NCBI RefSeq assembly: GCF_003075435.1
Contig: NZ_QCZJ01000015.1
Location: 62,001 to 126,000 of the forward strand
Reading direction: 5' to 3'
DNA: 64,000 nucleotides
Origin: Terrimonas sp.
Lineage (GTDB): Bacteria > Bacteroidota > Bacteroidia > Chitinophagales > Chitinophagaceae
This document shows, in pieces, positions 26,447 through 34,960 of the stretch. The position numbers were made by a program, and so were the translations under genes. A model generated the notes under the pieces. It saw nothing but the letters and a program-made list of their open reading frames with translations, had not been told where the DNA came from and searched no databases. Each line of letters begins with the position of its first letter. Positions within the stretch are counted from its first letter, which is position 1.

Positions 26447-27745
26447 TTAGAATTTCTGCAGCACCTTCTGCATCTCCGCAACAATGCCATCATTACTCAA
26501 ATTACCAATACTCCCCTCATGTATATGATGTAGCTGCTTCTTGTAATCAAAATTAAATTTACCCTGCTCAATATCATTACCTACCTGGCGGTAAGCATCA
26601 CGGAATGAAACGCCTTTATTTACAAGCTCATTTACTGCCTCCACGCTAAAAAGATACCTGTACTTTTCATCATCCAGGATATTCTCTTTTATGCTGATAT
26701 TCGAGAGCATTAGTTTTGTCATTTGTATACAGGCTTTCAGCTCTTCAATAGCAGGAAATAAAATTTCTTTTGTCAATTGCATTTCGCGGTGATAGCCTGA
26801 AGGCAGATTGTTGATGAGCAGCGTAAGCTCATTGGGTGTTGACTGTATACGGTTGCATTTACCTCTTATCAACTCAAATACATCCGGATTTTTTTTATGC
26901 GGCATGATGCTGCTGCCTGTAGTCAGTTCATTAGGAAAAGAAATAAAACCGAAATTCTGGTTAATATACAGGCAGGCATCCATCGCCAGCTTGCTTAATG
27001 TTGCGGCTACGCTGCTGATGCCAATCGCGACAATCTTTTCTGTTTTACCGCGGCTCATTTGTGCATATACCGAATTGTAATTCAGCGACCCGAATTGCAA
27101 TAGTTCAGTTGTTAAATTTCTGTTCAGCGGAAAAGAAGATCCATAACCGGCTCCGCTGCCCAAAGGATTTTTGTTGGCCACATGATATGCGGCTGCCAGC
27201 AGTTCCATATCATCGGTTAAGCTTTCGGCATAAGCGCCAAACCACAATCCGAATGATGAAGGCATGGCTATCTGGAGATGTGTATAGCCAGGCAGTAATT
27301 TGTCTTTGAACTTCTCGCTCTGGCTGAGGAGCAAATCGAACAATGCTTTCACTTCATCCTTTATGGCCAATACTTCTGCACGGAGGTATAGCTTCAGATC
27401 AACGGCAACCTGGTCGTTCCGGCTTCTGCCGCTATGAATTTTTTTACCTGCTTCGCCTATACGTTGCGTTAACAGGTATTCCACCTGAGAGTGCACATCT
27501 TCAATTCCTTCTTCTATGGTAAATTTTGAATTAAGTATATCCTCCAAAATGCCTTCGAGCCCTTTTACCGCCTCAGCTGCGTCTTTTTCATTCATCAGGC
27601 CCACTTCTTTCAGCATTTTTACATGCGCTATTGAACCCTGCACATCGTATTGCGCCAGCAGCAGGTCAAATTCTTTATCCCTGCCTACGGTAAATTTTTC
27701 AATCAGTTGGTTTACGGAAGAATTGTCTTTTTGCCAGAGCTTCAT
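26447..27745 (-). CDS. argH: argininosuccinate lyase
   Basis: It splits argininosuccinate into arginine and fumarate, the last step of arginine synthesis. From ATG 27745 (MKLWQKDNSSVNQLIEKFTVG) the 432-residue protein has the superfamily blocks 'EGIEDVHSQVEYLL', 'GRSRNDQVAVDLKLY', 'GYTHLQIAMPSSFG', 'NPLGSGAGYGSSFPL' and the signature 'GSSIMPHKKNPDVFE' with the catalytic Ser loop. The longer frame to 27790 is not needed. It stands apart from the arginine cluster at 41868-49461, about 14 kb away, and is divergent from a Cys/Met enzyme. Confidence 0.95.
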   Translation of the reverse strand: MKLWQKDNSSVNQLIEKFTVGRDKEFDLLLAQYDVQGSIAHVKMLKEVGLMNEKDAAEAVKGLEGILEDILNSKFTIEEGIEDVHSQVEYLLTQRIGEAGKKIHSGRSRNDQVAVDLKLYLRAEVLAIKDEVKALFDLLLSQSEKFKDKLLPGYTHLQIAMPSSFGLWFGAYAESLTDDMELLAAAYHVANKNPLGSGAGYGSSFPLNRNLTTELLQFGSLNYNSVYAQMSRGKTEKIVAIGISSVAATLSKLAMDACLYINQNFGFISFPNELTTGSSIMPHKKNPDVFELIRGKCNRIQSTPNELTLLINNLPSGYHREMQLTKEILFPAIEELKACIQMTKLMLSNISIKENILDDEKYRYLFSVEAVNELVNKGVSFRDAYRQVGNDIEQGKFNFDYKKQLHHIHEGSIGNLSNDGIVAEMQKVLQKF

Positions 27746-27849
27746 CTGCATTATATTTGAGGCTGCAAGATACAAGTTTAGCGGTAACACACATTGCAGG
27801 CAATTTCACCTGTTACCGCTGTCATCAATTATCATAATATTTAATCAAC

Positions 27850-29031
27850 ATGGATTTTTCATCATACAAAAAAGGAACAAAAGCTATCTGGGCAGGCGAA
27901 GACCTGTTTTCAGTGAATGGATCAGCTACCACACCTGTTGTAGGCAGTGTGGCATTTTCTTATAATGATCTTGACAAATGGTATGATGTAGCTACGGGCA
28001 ATACAGAGGGCTTTATTTATAGCCGTAATACCAATCCTACCGTGAGCGTATTGGAAGAAAAAATACGCCAACTGGAATCCGGAGAAGCAGCTACTGCTTT
28101 TGCCACGGGGATGGCTGCTATCAGTAATACTTTGTTTACATTTCTTACTCCCGGGAAACGGGTTGTATCCCTGAAAGATACTTACGGCGGCACCAGTAAA
28201 ATCTTCCTTGACTTTTTGCCTGAATATAATGTTGACGTGAAGCTTTGCGACACAACTGATCATGAGCAGATAGAGGCTGAAATAGCAAAAGGCTGCGACC
28301 TGCTTTATCTTGAAACGCCCACCAATCCAACATTAAAAATAGTTGATATCAGAAGGCTGGTTGAAGCCGCTAAAAAATCAGGCGCTATAGTGGTGGTTGA
28401 TAATACTTTCGCCACGCCCATTAATCAAAATCCCTTAGTGCTTGGCGCTGACCTGGTTTTGCATAGCGCCACAAAATTTTTATGCGGGCATTCAGACGCA
28501 ATGGGTGGCGTGCTTACAGGAAAAAAGGAACTGGTGCAAAAAGTATTTCAGTTCAGGGAAATCAATGGCGCCAGCCTGCAGGCCGATCCTGCATATATGA
28601 TTGCAAGAGGAATGAAAACGCTTGAACTGCGGATCGAAAGGCAAAACGCATCTGCGCTTACTATTGCCCGTTATCTTAAAGCACACCCTAAGGTTACTGA
28701 TGTGTTTTACCCGGGGCTGGAAACACATCCGGGGCATGAGATAGCCAAAACACAAATGAAAGGGTTCGGTGGCATTTTAAGCTTTTCTGTTGATGGCGGC
28801 TATGATAATGTAAAGAAAGTATTGCCCCAACTTAAGCTCGTGCATCTTGCTGCAAGCCTTGGTTCTGTAAGCACCCTTGCAGGTCCGCCGCGCACAACAA
28901 GTCATGTGGAATTAACACAGGAACAAAGAAAGCTATTGGGTATTCCTGAAGGATTGATACGATATTCAGTAGGTATTGAAAATGTGGATGATTTATTGGG
29001 GGACCTGGAACAGGCGTTGGGGAAGATGTGA
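27850..29031 (+). CDS. Cys/Met metabolism PLP-dependent enzyme (cystathionine gamma-synthase/lyase or methionine gamma-lyase type)
   Basis: This 393-residue fold-type I PLP enzyme has 'YSRNTNPTVSVLEEKIRQLE', 'GMAAISNTLFTFLTPGKRVV', 'LYLETPTNPTLKIVDI', the Schiff-base Lys in 'LHSATKFLCGHSDAMGG' (about residue 203), and the C-terminal 'HLAASLGSVSTLAGPPRTTSH' and 'RYSVGIENVDDLLGDLEQAL' (shown in part). These are the family blocks shared by CGS, CBL, CGL and MGL enzymes. The exact reaction cannot be fixed from sequence alone; the neighbour argH does not help. Confidence 0.92.
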   Translation: MDFSSYKKGTKAIWAGEDLFSVNGSATTPVVGSVAFSYNDLDKWYDVATGNTEGFIYSRNTNPTVSVLEEKIRQLESGEAATAFATGMAAISNTLFTFLTPGKRVVSLKDTYGGTSKIFLDFLPEYNVDVKLCDTTDHEQIEAEIAKGCDLLYLETPTNPTLKIVDIRRLVEAAKKSGAIVVVDNTFATPINQNPLVLGADLVLHSATKFLCGHSDAMGGVLTGKKELVQKVFQFREINGASLQADPAYMIARGMKTLELRIERQNASALTIARYLKAHPKVTDVFYPGLETHPGHEIAKTQMKGFGGILSFSVDGGYDNVKKVLPQLKLVHLAASLGSVSTLAGPPRTTSHVELTQEQRKLLGIPEGLIRYSVGIENVDDLLGDLEQALGKM

Positions 29032-29233
29032 AAAAAGCCGAAAGCCTCTCCTCCCATCATCCTCTCCGAAAGATAGGAGGTGGTGCTGCATCTTTAATCA
29101 ACTTTATATCTTCCAATTCAACTACATTACCTTTACTGTTCAACAATCAGCCTCTTCGCATTTTTATCAGTTTAGTTGAAAAGCGGGCCTTTATGCTCAG
29201 GTCTCCTTCTCTTTGGGAAGGCCGGGATGGGCT

Positions 29234-30166
29234 TCACCTCTCCTTTGGAGAGGCCGGGAGAGGCTTTTTTGTCACCTCCTCATACACCAGCCTGCTCACT
29301 TCCGCCAATGCCGCCGCGGATTTTTCATCATCTTCTATTCCCCTTGATAATAATACAATCACATATTTTCTTCCATCGGGCAAAAACACAATTCCTGAAT
29401 CATGCCTCACACCTTTGAAAGCGCCTGTTTTGTTGGCAACTTTTACATCTGCCGGAAGTTTACCCCCAATTACCCGTTTAAACCGCTGGTGCAGTAATAT
29501 ATCCAGCATATCGTCGGTAGATCTTTTATCAGCAACAGTTCCTTTTGCTATACTTTCCATTACAAGCACTAAATCATAAGCAGTAGTAATATTATTCAGG
29601 CCCTTTTCAAATGCTTTCTTGTCTTCCACACCACGGAGCACCTGCATATTTTTTGTACCCAGCTTGCGCATGGTAGCGGTTACGTTTTTTGCACCAACCA
29701 GCTCAATAATATTATTGGTGGCTAGATTGCTGCTTACGGTTATCATTCTGAAAACAATATCTCTTATTGGTAGTTTTTTCCCTATATGGAGATAGAGATC
29801 GTGTTCGCTGTCGTCTGTTGAATCAAGAGAGTATGTGCTGCCATCAACAATACTTGAAAAAGTATTTTTCACCAGCATGGAATCTGTTACGGAAAATTTT
29901 CCCTGTGCGGCTTGTTTATATACTTCTATCATTACCGGTGTTTTCATGGTGCTGGCCGAATGAAAGATGTCTTCAGCATTCCAGAAAAAAGTTGCTGACG
30001 TGTTCAGGTTTTTAAAAGCTACTCCAAATGTTGCTTCAGGGAACTGTGAAAATATATTCGATATTTTTTCTCGCAGGGCGCTGGTGTCATTTACTGGTTT
30101 TGCCGGAGATGAATGACATATAAATGCAGTTGTTAGTATTGTAAATAAATATTTCATCGTATTCAT
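29234..30166 (-). CDS. class A beta-lactamase-like serine hydrolase
   Basis: The 310-residue protein has a signal peptide (KYLFTILTTAFICHSSPA). Class A landmarks are present in order: S72-T-M-K75 (nucleophile and general base), S145-S-N147 at the SDN position, E187-K-G-L-N191 (the E166-type Glu), and K246-T-G248. The middle Asp of SDN is Ser. Its start overlaps the stop of the preceding serine-hydrolase gene by one base, so the two are co-translated. The last residues (KPLPASPKER) are encoded in a repeat-like palindrome, suggesting the ORF has run into non-coding DNA. It could be a true beta-lactamase or a D,D-peptidase-like protein. Confidence 0.85.
   Translation of the reverse strand: MNTMKYLFTILTTAFICHSSPAKPVNDTSALREKISNIFSQFPEATFGVAFKNLNTSATFFWNAEDIFHSASTMKTPVMIEVYKQAAQGKFSVTDSMLVKNTFSSIVDGSTYSLDSTDDSEHDLYLHIGKKLPIRDIVFRMITVSSNLATNNIIELVGAKNVTATMRKLGTKNMQVLRGVEDKKAFEKGLNNITTAYDLVLVMESIAKGTVADKRSTDDMLDILLHQRFKRVIGGKLPADVKVANKTGAFKGVRHDSGIVFLPDGRKYVIVLLSRGIEDDEKSAAALAEVSRLVYEEVTKKPLPASPKER
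29237..29253. repeat. small inverted repeat CCTCTCC/GGAGAGG
   Basis: CCTCTCC, TTT, GGAGAGG, followed by GGGAGAGGCTTTTTT. It lies in the last codons of the next minus-strand gene and resembles the palindrome at 21591-21615. It may also act as the terminator of the plus-strand gene ending at 29031, though the distance is large. Confidence 0.5.
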
Positions 30167-31737
30167 TATCTTTTCTTTACAGGAATTAAACGGAGTGCGG
30201 AAAAATTTAAATCAGAATCAGGATCAATAAGTTGCAGCTTTATCTGGTCTATACTTAAATCAGGGTTTAATGCATAACTCAGGTATGCATCAGCTTTAAG
30301 ATCTTTATTGCGGAAACGTGCGATAAAAACATCCCGGTGAAAATGCTCTACATCAGCAATCAGCTGTGGATTGAAATCAAATTGAAAAATCATTTTATCG
30401 CCGTTTTGGGTAATCGTGAAATCACCGCATAACTCATCCCTGAAAGTACCGGTATATTTTTCCAGTGATAATGATGCCCCGGCTGCTGAATCCCGTTTTA
30501 TCATTTCCTTTTGCTGAGTGGTTGCAAGCCTGGCAAGCGCAGAATCAAGCGTTTGTTTATAACCGGCTATCCAGTTAAAGGGTTTGTTGTTCATATAATA
30601 ATCCAGCACATGGTAGATCACCGACCAGTAAGAGCCTGTAGTTTCCTGGTTGGTCAGTACGCAGATGCCAAGGTTCAGTTCAGGCACCATGGTTACCTGC
30701 GACACAAAACCATCAAGCTTACCACCGTGAATGACCAGTTTGTATTTTCCATAGTTCAGCGCACGAAATCCTAACGCATAACCGTAGAAATTTGCCTGTG
30801 ATGGCTTAATACTTTCCGCTGCTTTGTAAACAGGCATCGGGCGGACAATCTTCCAGAGCTCATTTGCAGTAGAAGGTTTGAACAAAACCTGTTTGTCTAT
30901 AGTACGTCCTGAGTCAAGCTGGGTGATCAGCCATTTGGCCATATCATTGGCATTAGAAAGCACGCCACCGGCAGGATTGCCCGCATCTCCCATCATCTGA
31001 TCATATACGCCGGGAATGTCTTTTACTTTCCCGTTCAGCCTGAAATGCGCAGCCGAAATATTAGGCTGGGCTTTGAAAGATGAGATTTTTGACATACTAC
31101 CGGTCATGCCTACCCTGCTAAAAATTTTTGTCCTGATAAACTCTTCCCATTCCAGGCCCGAAACAGCATGAATCACTTCTCCGGCTACGAGATAAAAAAC
31201 ATTGTCGTATGCGTATGTGCTTCTGAAGCCATTAACGAAAGGTATATACCTGATGCGGCGGATAATTTCCTGCCGGGAATAATTGGAAGGAGGGAATAAC
31301 ATGAGGTCACCTGCATAAGCGGGAATACCGCTATGATGCACCAGCAGATCACGAACAGTAAGATTGGCAGTGATATAGGTATCAGCTGTTTTAAACCATG
31401 GCAAATAATTCACTACCGGCTCATCCCATTTCAGCTTTCCTTCTTCAACCAGTATTGCCAGCGCGGTAGCGGTAAAAGCTTTTGAGTTGGAAGCGATAGC
31501 AAATAGTGTATTAGCATCCACCTGTGCCGTTTCTCCTGCCTTTTTAACTCCATAGCCTTTGGCAAGCAACACTTGTCCGTCTTTTACTATGGCAACACTC
31601 ATGCCCGGTACTTCAAATGTTTGCAGCACTTTGGTTATATAGGCATCTAAACCTGGCGGTAATGCATTTCGTTTATCCTGCGCTGTTATGAGTTTTATAG
31701 AAAGCAGCAGCAATAGTATTATTTTGTATTGTTTCAT
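30166..31737 (-). CDS. class C beta-lactamase-like serine hydrolase with C-terminal DUF3471-type domain
   Basis: The 523-residue exported protein has a signal peptide (ILLLLLSIKLITAQ), then the AmpC/PBP4*-type domain: S83-N-S-K86 nucleophile motif, Y177-D-N179 (YxN) and 'HGGKLDG' (the KTG-equivalent HxG) near 335. A smaller C-terminal beta domain (about 430-520, 'LEKYTGTFRDELCGDFTI') resembles DUF3471. Such proteins are peptidases or esterases rather than proven beta-lactamases. It is the first gene of a two-gene unit with the class A-like protein; the gap upstream holds the structured element at 31796. Confidence 0.9.
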   Translation of the reverse strand: MKQYKIILLLLLSIKLITAQDKRNALPPGLDAYITKVLQTFEVPGMSVAIVKDGQVLLAKGYGVKKAGETAQVDANTLFAIASNSKAFTATALAILVEEGKLKWDEPVVNYLPWFKTADTYITANLTVRDLLVHHSGIPAYAGDLMLFPPSNYSRQEIIRRIRYIPFVNGFRSTYAYDNVFYLVAGEVIHAVSGLEWEEFIRTKIFSRVGMTGSMSKISSFKAQPNISAAHFRLNGKVKDIPGVYDQMMGDAGNPAGGVLSNANDMAKWLITQLDSGRTIDKQVLFKPSTANELWKIVRPMPVYKAAESIKPSQANFYGYALGFRALNYGKYKLVIHGGKLDGFVSQVTMVPELNLGICVLTNQETTGSYWSVIYHVLDYYMNNKPFNWIAGYKQTLDSALARLATTQQKEMIKRDSAAGASLSLEKYTGTFRDELCGDFTITQNGDKMIFQFDFNPQLIADVEHFHRDVFIARFRNKDLKADAYLSYALNPDLSIDQIKLQLIDPDSDLNFSALRLIPVKKR

Positions 31738-31795
31738 TTTTTTAAAATAATTATAATAGGATTAAGAAGGTAAGGTTACATGCATTCATACTTTT

Positions 31796-31933
31796 TTGCC
31801 TCCGCAGCCGGCGGGCTGCGTAACCGGAACGCCGCTGCTTTTTGCCTTTTGAAAAAATATGCCTCGCATTTTTTCAATTCCGCCTTCGGTGGAACCAGAC
31901 AAAAAAAGGCGGCTAACCCGGTTACTGGTAACA
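31796..31933. repeat. dispersed covarying inverted-repeat element, copy A
   Basis: Starts TTGCCTC and ends ACTGGTAACA. Hairpin 1 is CGCAGCC (31803-31809), GGCG loop, GGCTGCG. A long stem pairs GTAACCGG (31820-31827) with CCGGTTAC (31918-31925) and GCCGC (31831-31835) with GCGGC (31909-31913); CTTTTTG and CAAAAAG extend it. Two smaller hairpins lie inside (31850-31876 and 31878-31894). It fills the gap between the S9 peptidase stop and the serine hydrolase start. Copy B is at 60621-60773. A 50-residue frame crosses it on the minus strand (31786-31938), probably incidental. Confidence 0.8.
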
Positions 31934-31969
31934 TTCATTTAAAATACATTGATACTACATTCTGACTAA

Positions 31970-34078
31970 TCATTTCTTCCCTCCCACCTTCCGTATCAAA
32001 AATTCCGCAACCGCTTCATCTACTTTCAGCTGGTTGGAAAACTTCATCCAGTGATGGGTTTCATCAGGGATGACCAGTGTTTCAAAATCAGTAAACCCTT
32101 TTTCCTCAAATCTCCTCACCAGGTCTACACTTTGCTTAAACGGAACATTGCCATCATCATCGCCATGCATAATTAATACAGGAGAAGTCCATAAATCAAT
32201 ATACGCCACAGGAGAGGATTGCCAGCTAAGTTTTCGTGACAGCTCAGCATCAGGTGCCTGTTCCAGCTTTGTAACTTCAGGAGCAAATACCATCAGGTTA
32301 TGCTCACCATGAATATCCACTCCGGCAGCAAATAGTTTTGAATCTTTAGCCAGTGCCATAGCGGTAAGGAAACCGCCATACGATCCTCCGTATACACCAA
32401 TACGTTTTGCATCAACAAAAGATTGTGATGTCAGCCATTCTCCTGCCGCTTTAATATCCAGGTATTCTGACGCGCCATTATTCCATACACTACCGGGATT
32501 TTGAAATTCATAGCCATACCCTATACCTAACCGGTAATTTACAGATAACACCACAAACCCTTTGCTCACCAGGTATTGATTAAGCGCATAGGTATTAGCG
32601 TAATAATCGCCATAATGCCAACCCAGCAGCATTTGCCGCTGCGGGCCGCCATGTATAAATACTATCGCCGGTTTTTTACCGAGCTTATTTGCCGGCTCAA
32701 ATAACTGAGCATATACTGTTTTGCCATCACCGGCTTTAAAAATTACCGGCCGGGGCATTACAAACTGAGCTGAAGGAAATTGCTTTGGTATCAGTGATTC
32801 ACCAACGAGTTTGGGGCTTTTCCCATTAAATGACATTACTGCCAGTGCAGTCGGGCGTTGCGCAGTTGCACTGAAAAAAGCAATGGTTGCTCCGTCACCT
32901 GTAATTACGGGAAAGGTTTCAATACCTATGCCCGGCGTTATTATTTCCATGGCAGCTTTATCAACAGGCACACAGGCAATATGCCTGCGTTCATAATCAT
33001 TCTTATCAGGCCCGGTATTGGTGCTGAATATAATCCATTTCTTATCAGGGCTAAGCCGCACATGCTCCACCATAAAACTGCCCGGTGTAAGCAGGGTTGG
33101 TTTTCCGCCTGTGGCAGGAATGGAATACAAATGTGGCCAACCATCTTCATACGAAACATATATGATGCGGTTATCCGCAGCCCAGTGCAGGTTATACCTG
33201 CCATTGGTTGCCGGCACAGAACCGCGTAGTGTTTCAGGCGCTTTCCATATTCGTGTAGCCTTTCCTGTTATAACATCTGTAGTATACAACGACCATGGCT
33301 CATGTTTGGGAGCAGTTAACGAATCAGGCTTGCCACCGGCGGCAGGTCGTCTTACAAAAACAATATGCTTACCATCAGGCGACCACCTCGGTGACTGATC
33401 GCGGGCAAATGCCGGAGCTATCCATTGTATGGGAGAAGCGGAATCTCTGAATATGCCGGTAAAAGAATGATCACCGCGAAAAACGGTGAACAATAATTTT
33501 TTTCCATCAGGCGACCATTGTAATCCTCCTACGTTGCCTTTTGTATAAAATAAATTACGCGGTGCAGCAGAAGCATCGGTGGCGGCTACGCGAACCTGGT
33601 TGTTTTTTATGTACACCACTGTTTTACTATCCGGTGAAACAGCGGCATCATCACCTTCATCCAGCAGCATGGATTCACTTCCTGCAAAGCTTATACTATA
33701 CAATTGAATTTTAGGAGCTGTAGTATAAGCATACGGGTTACGGGGAATAGTTTCATCAAATGCGCCGTGGTCGCCTCCGAGTGTGTAGATAATACGGTTC
33801 CCATCCGGCGTAAATGTGATGCCGGTAATTTCCCGTCCATCATCAACAGTGTAATGTGTAAGTTGCCGCAATGCAAAATCCGGGGCTTCTGCCACATAAA
33901 TATTCCTAAGTCCTTTTTGATTGATCGCTACAGCAATTTTTGAACCGTTCGATGCCGCAGTAAGCTCTGAAGGAAAAGGATAGGAGAGCGCGGACTCCAA
34001 AGAAAATGACTGGGCAAAACTGTTGTTTTGAATAATACAGGAAATAAATACAAATAGGGGTATGATAATACGAAGCAT
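31970..34078 (-). CDS. S9 family (prolyl-oligopeptidase-type) serine peptidase
   Basis: From ATG 34078 (MLRIIIPLFVFISCIIQ) the 702-residue protein has a signal peptide ending near 'SFAQ'. An N-terminal beta-propeller with repeated 'SPDGKK/TPDGNR' motifs follows (about 40-430), then an alpha/beta-hydrolase domain with the nucleophile in 'GVYGGSYGGFLTAM' (Ser near 565), Asp in 'MHGDDDGNVP' (near 642) and His in 'DETHHWM' (near 676). The catalytic set is complete. It is probably a periplasmic or secreted aminopeptidase or oligopeptidase. The in-frame start at 34132 would be encoded by a heptamer repeat and is rejected. Confidence 0.92.
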   Translation of the reverse strand: MLRIIIPLFVFISCIIQNNSFAQSFSLESALSYPFPSELTAASNGSKIAVAINQKGLRNIYVAEAPDFALRQLTHYTVDDGREITGITFTPDGNRIIYTLGGDHGAFDETIPRNPYAYTTAPKIQLYSISFAGSESMLLDEGDDAAVSPDSKTVVYIKNNQVRVAATDASAAPRNLFYTKGNVGGLQWSPDGKKLLFTVFRGDHSFTGIFRDSASPIQWIAPAFARDQSPRWSPDGKHIVFVRRPAAGGKPDSLTAPKHEPWSLYTTDVITGKATRIWKAPETLRGSVPATNGRYNLHWAADNRIIYVSYEDGWPHLYSIPATGGKPTLLTPGSFMVEHVRLSPDKKWIIFSTNTGPDKNDYERRHIACVPVDKAAMEIITPGIGIETFPVITGDGATIAFFSATAQRPTALAVMSFNGKSPKLVGESLIPKQFPSAQFVMPRPVIFKAGDGKTVYAQLFEPANKLGKKPAIVFIHGGPQRQMLLGWHYGDYYANTYALNQYLVSKGFVVLSVNYRLGIGYGYEFQNPGSVWNNGASEYLDIKAAGEWLTSQSFVDAKRIGVYGGSYGGFLTAMALAKDSKLFAAGVDIHGEHNLMVFAPEVTKLEQAPDAELSRKLSWQSSPVAYIDLWTSPVLIMHGDDDGNVPFKQSVDLVRRFEEKGFTDFETLVIPDETHHWMKFSNQLKVDEAVAEFLIRKVGGKK

Positions 34079-34098
34079 AAGAATATTTATTTTTTTTC

Positions 34099-34147
34099 GT
34101 GAGAAGTGAAATGACAAATGTGAGATTCTCATTTCTGTTGTTTCACG
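34099..34147 (+). repeat. heptamer array upstream of the S9 peptidase
   Basis: GTGAGAA, GTGAAAT, GACAAAT, GTGAGAT, TCTCATT, TCTGTTG, TTTCACG follow in 7-nt phase, 21 nt before the S9 start. The first units match the array at 21405; the later ones are their approximate complement, giving an inverted arrangement. Confidence 0.6.
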
Positions 34148-34171
34148 CTTTCCTTAACACTACCAATGCGG

Positions 34172-34206
34172 TAAAAAAAGCAGCCCTTTGCAGGGCTGGC
34201 TTTTTG
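34172..34206. terminator. hairpin terminator between the small secreted protein and the S9 peptidase
   Basis: An A-run, then AGCAGCCCT, TTGC, AGGGCTGGCT and a T-run make a hairpin usable in both directions. It lies about 140 nt after the stop of the minus-strand gene at 34344. Confidence 0.7.
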
Positions 34207-34343
34207 CATAATAAGCTTTGCTATTATTAAATTGAGGTGTATTTATTTTAATGATTTTAGAACTTTAACGAACAAGTAAAAAAACCATTACTAAATAACA
34301 TTATCTTTTGCAAATTAGTTTCATTCTTAAAAAAGAAAGAAGA

Positions 34344-34772
34344 TCAATATATGACTTTGATCTGATAATCAAGATAGCAATTAGCATCAAAGGATACAAC
34401 AGATAAATGAGGAATCTCAAATGGTTCATTGGCTATGTGTGTTGAAAAATTGGTAACATCAATAGAACCTTCTGAACCAGAAGAACCTTGAAAAATAAAT
34501 CGAACATTGCAAGGTCCTGCGCAATTATTCAAATAAGAAAATGGGAAAACAGGATTATTAAAAGTTTTACTAGTAGTGCAATCCACGTATGATATTATAA
34601 TTTTAGACACAGTGTATGAAGTTTGATTATAAAAGAAAAATGTTGGAGCACAAAACTTCTCGCTATGAGATTTTGATATTACATGGGATACTTTAATAGG
34701 TTCATTAGAAGAATGCCCATTGAATGTTAGTAAAGCAGGTATTAAAATGGTTATTAAATAAAATGTTTTCAT
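34344..34772 (-). CDS. small secreted protein of unknown function
   Basis: The 142-residue product has a signal peptide (MKTFYLITILIPALLTFNG) and a beta-rich body with four Cys after the signal (positions about 42, 65, 84 and 88), plus a fifth near 133; disulfides are possible. The gene and its flanks are more AT-rich than the surroundings. No family is recognised. It is flanked by the S9 peptidase and a SusCD operon and may have its own promoter. Confidence 0.65.
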   Translation of the reverse strand: MKTFYLITILIPALLTFNGHSSNEPIKVSHVISKSHSEKFCAPTFFFYNQTSYTVSKIIISYVDCTTSKTFNNPVFPFSYLNNCAGPCNVRFIFQGSSGSEGSIDVTNFSTHIANEPFEIPHLSVVSFDANCYLDYQIKVIY

Positions 34773-34960
34773 AAATAAAATTTAAACTAAAATAAATATA
34801 ATCTTTTATCATTATTTTTTATACATAATAGTTTACCATACTTTCAACTTTATCACTTTCTCAGTCCAAAAGTATCTCCTTGCATTCGCTACAACGGGCA
34901 AGTCGAAAGTTTAGAAATATCCCTATTAATTTCCTAAAAAATGCTTCATGAAAAGAAAGA

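Noticed and set aside
31786-31938. 50-residue minus-strand frame spanning repeat copy A
   Set aside because: The frame is interrupted in copy B, while the base-paired stems are kept; structure explains the conservation better than coding.
34079-34132. N-terminal extension of the S9 peptidase
   Set aside because: It would be translated from the heptamer repeat and would put charged residues before the signal peptide starting at 34078.
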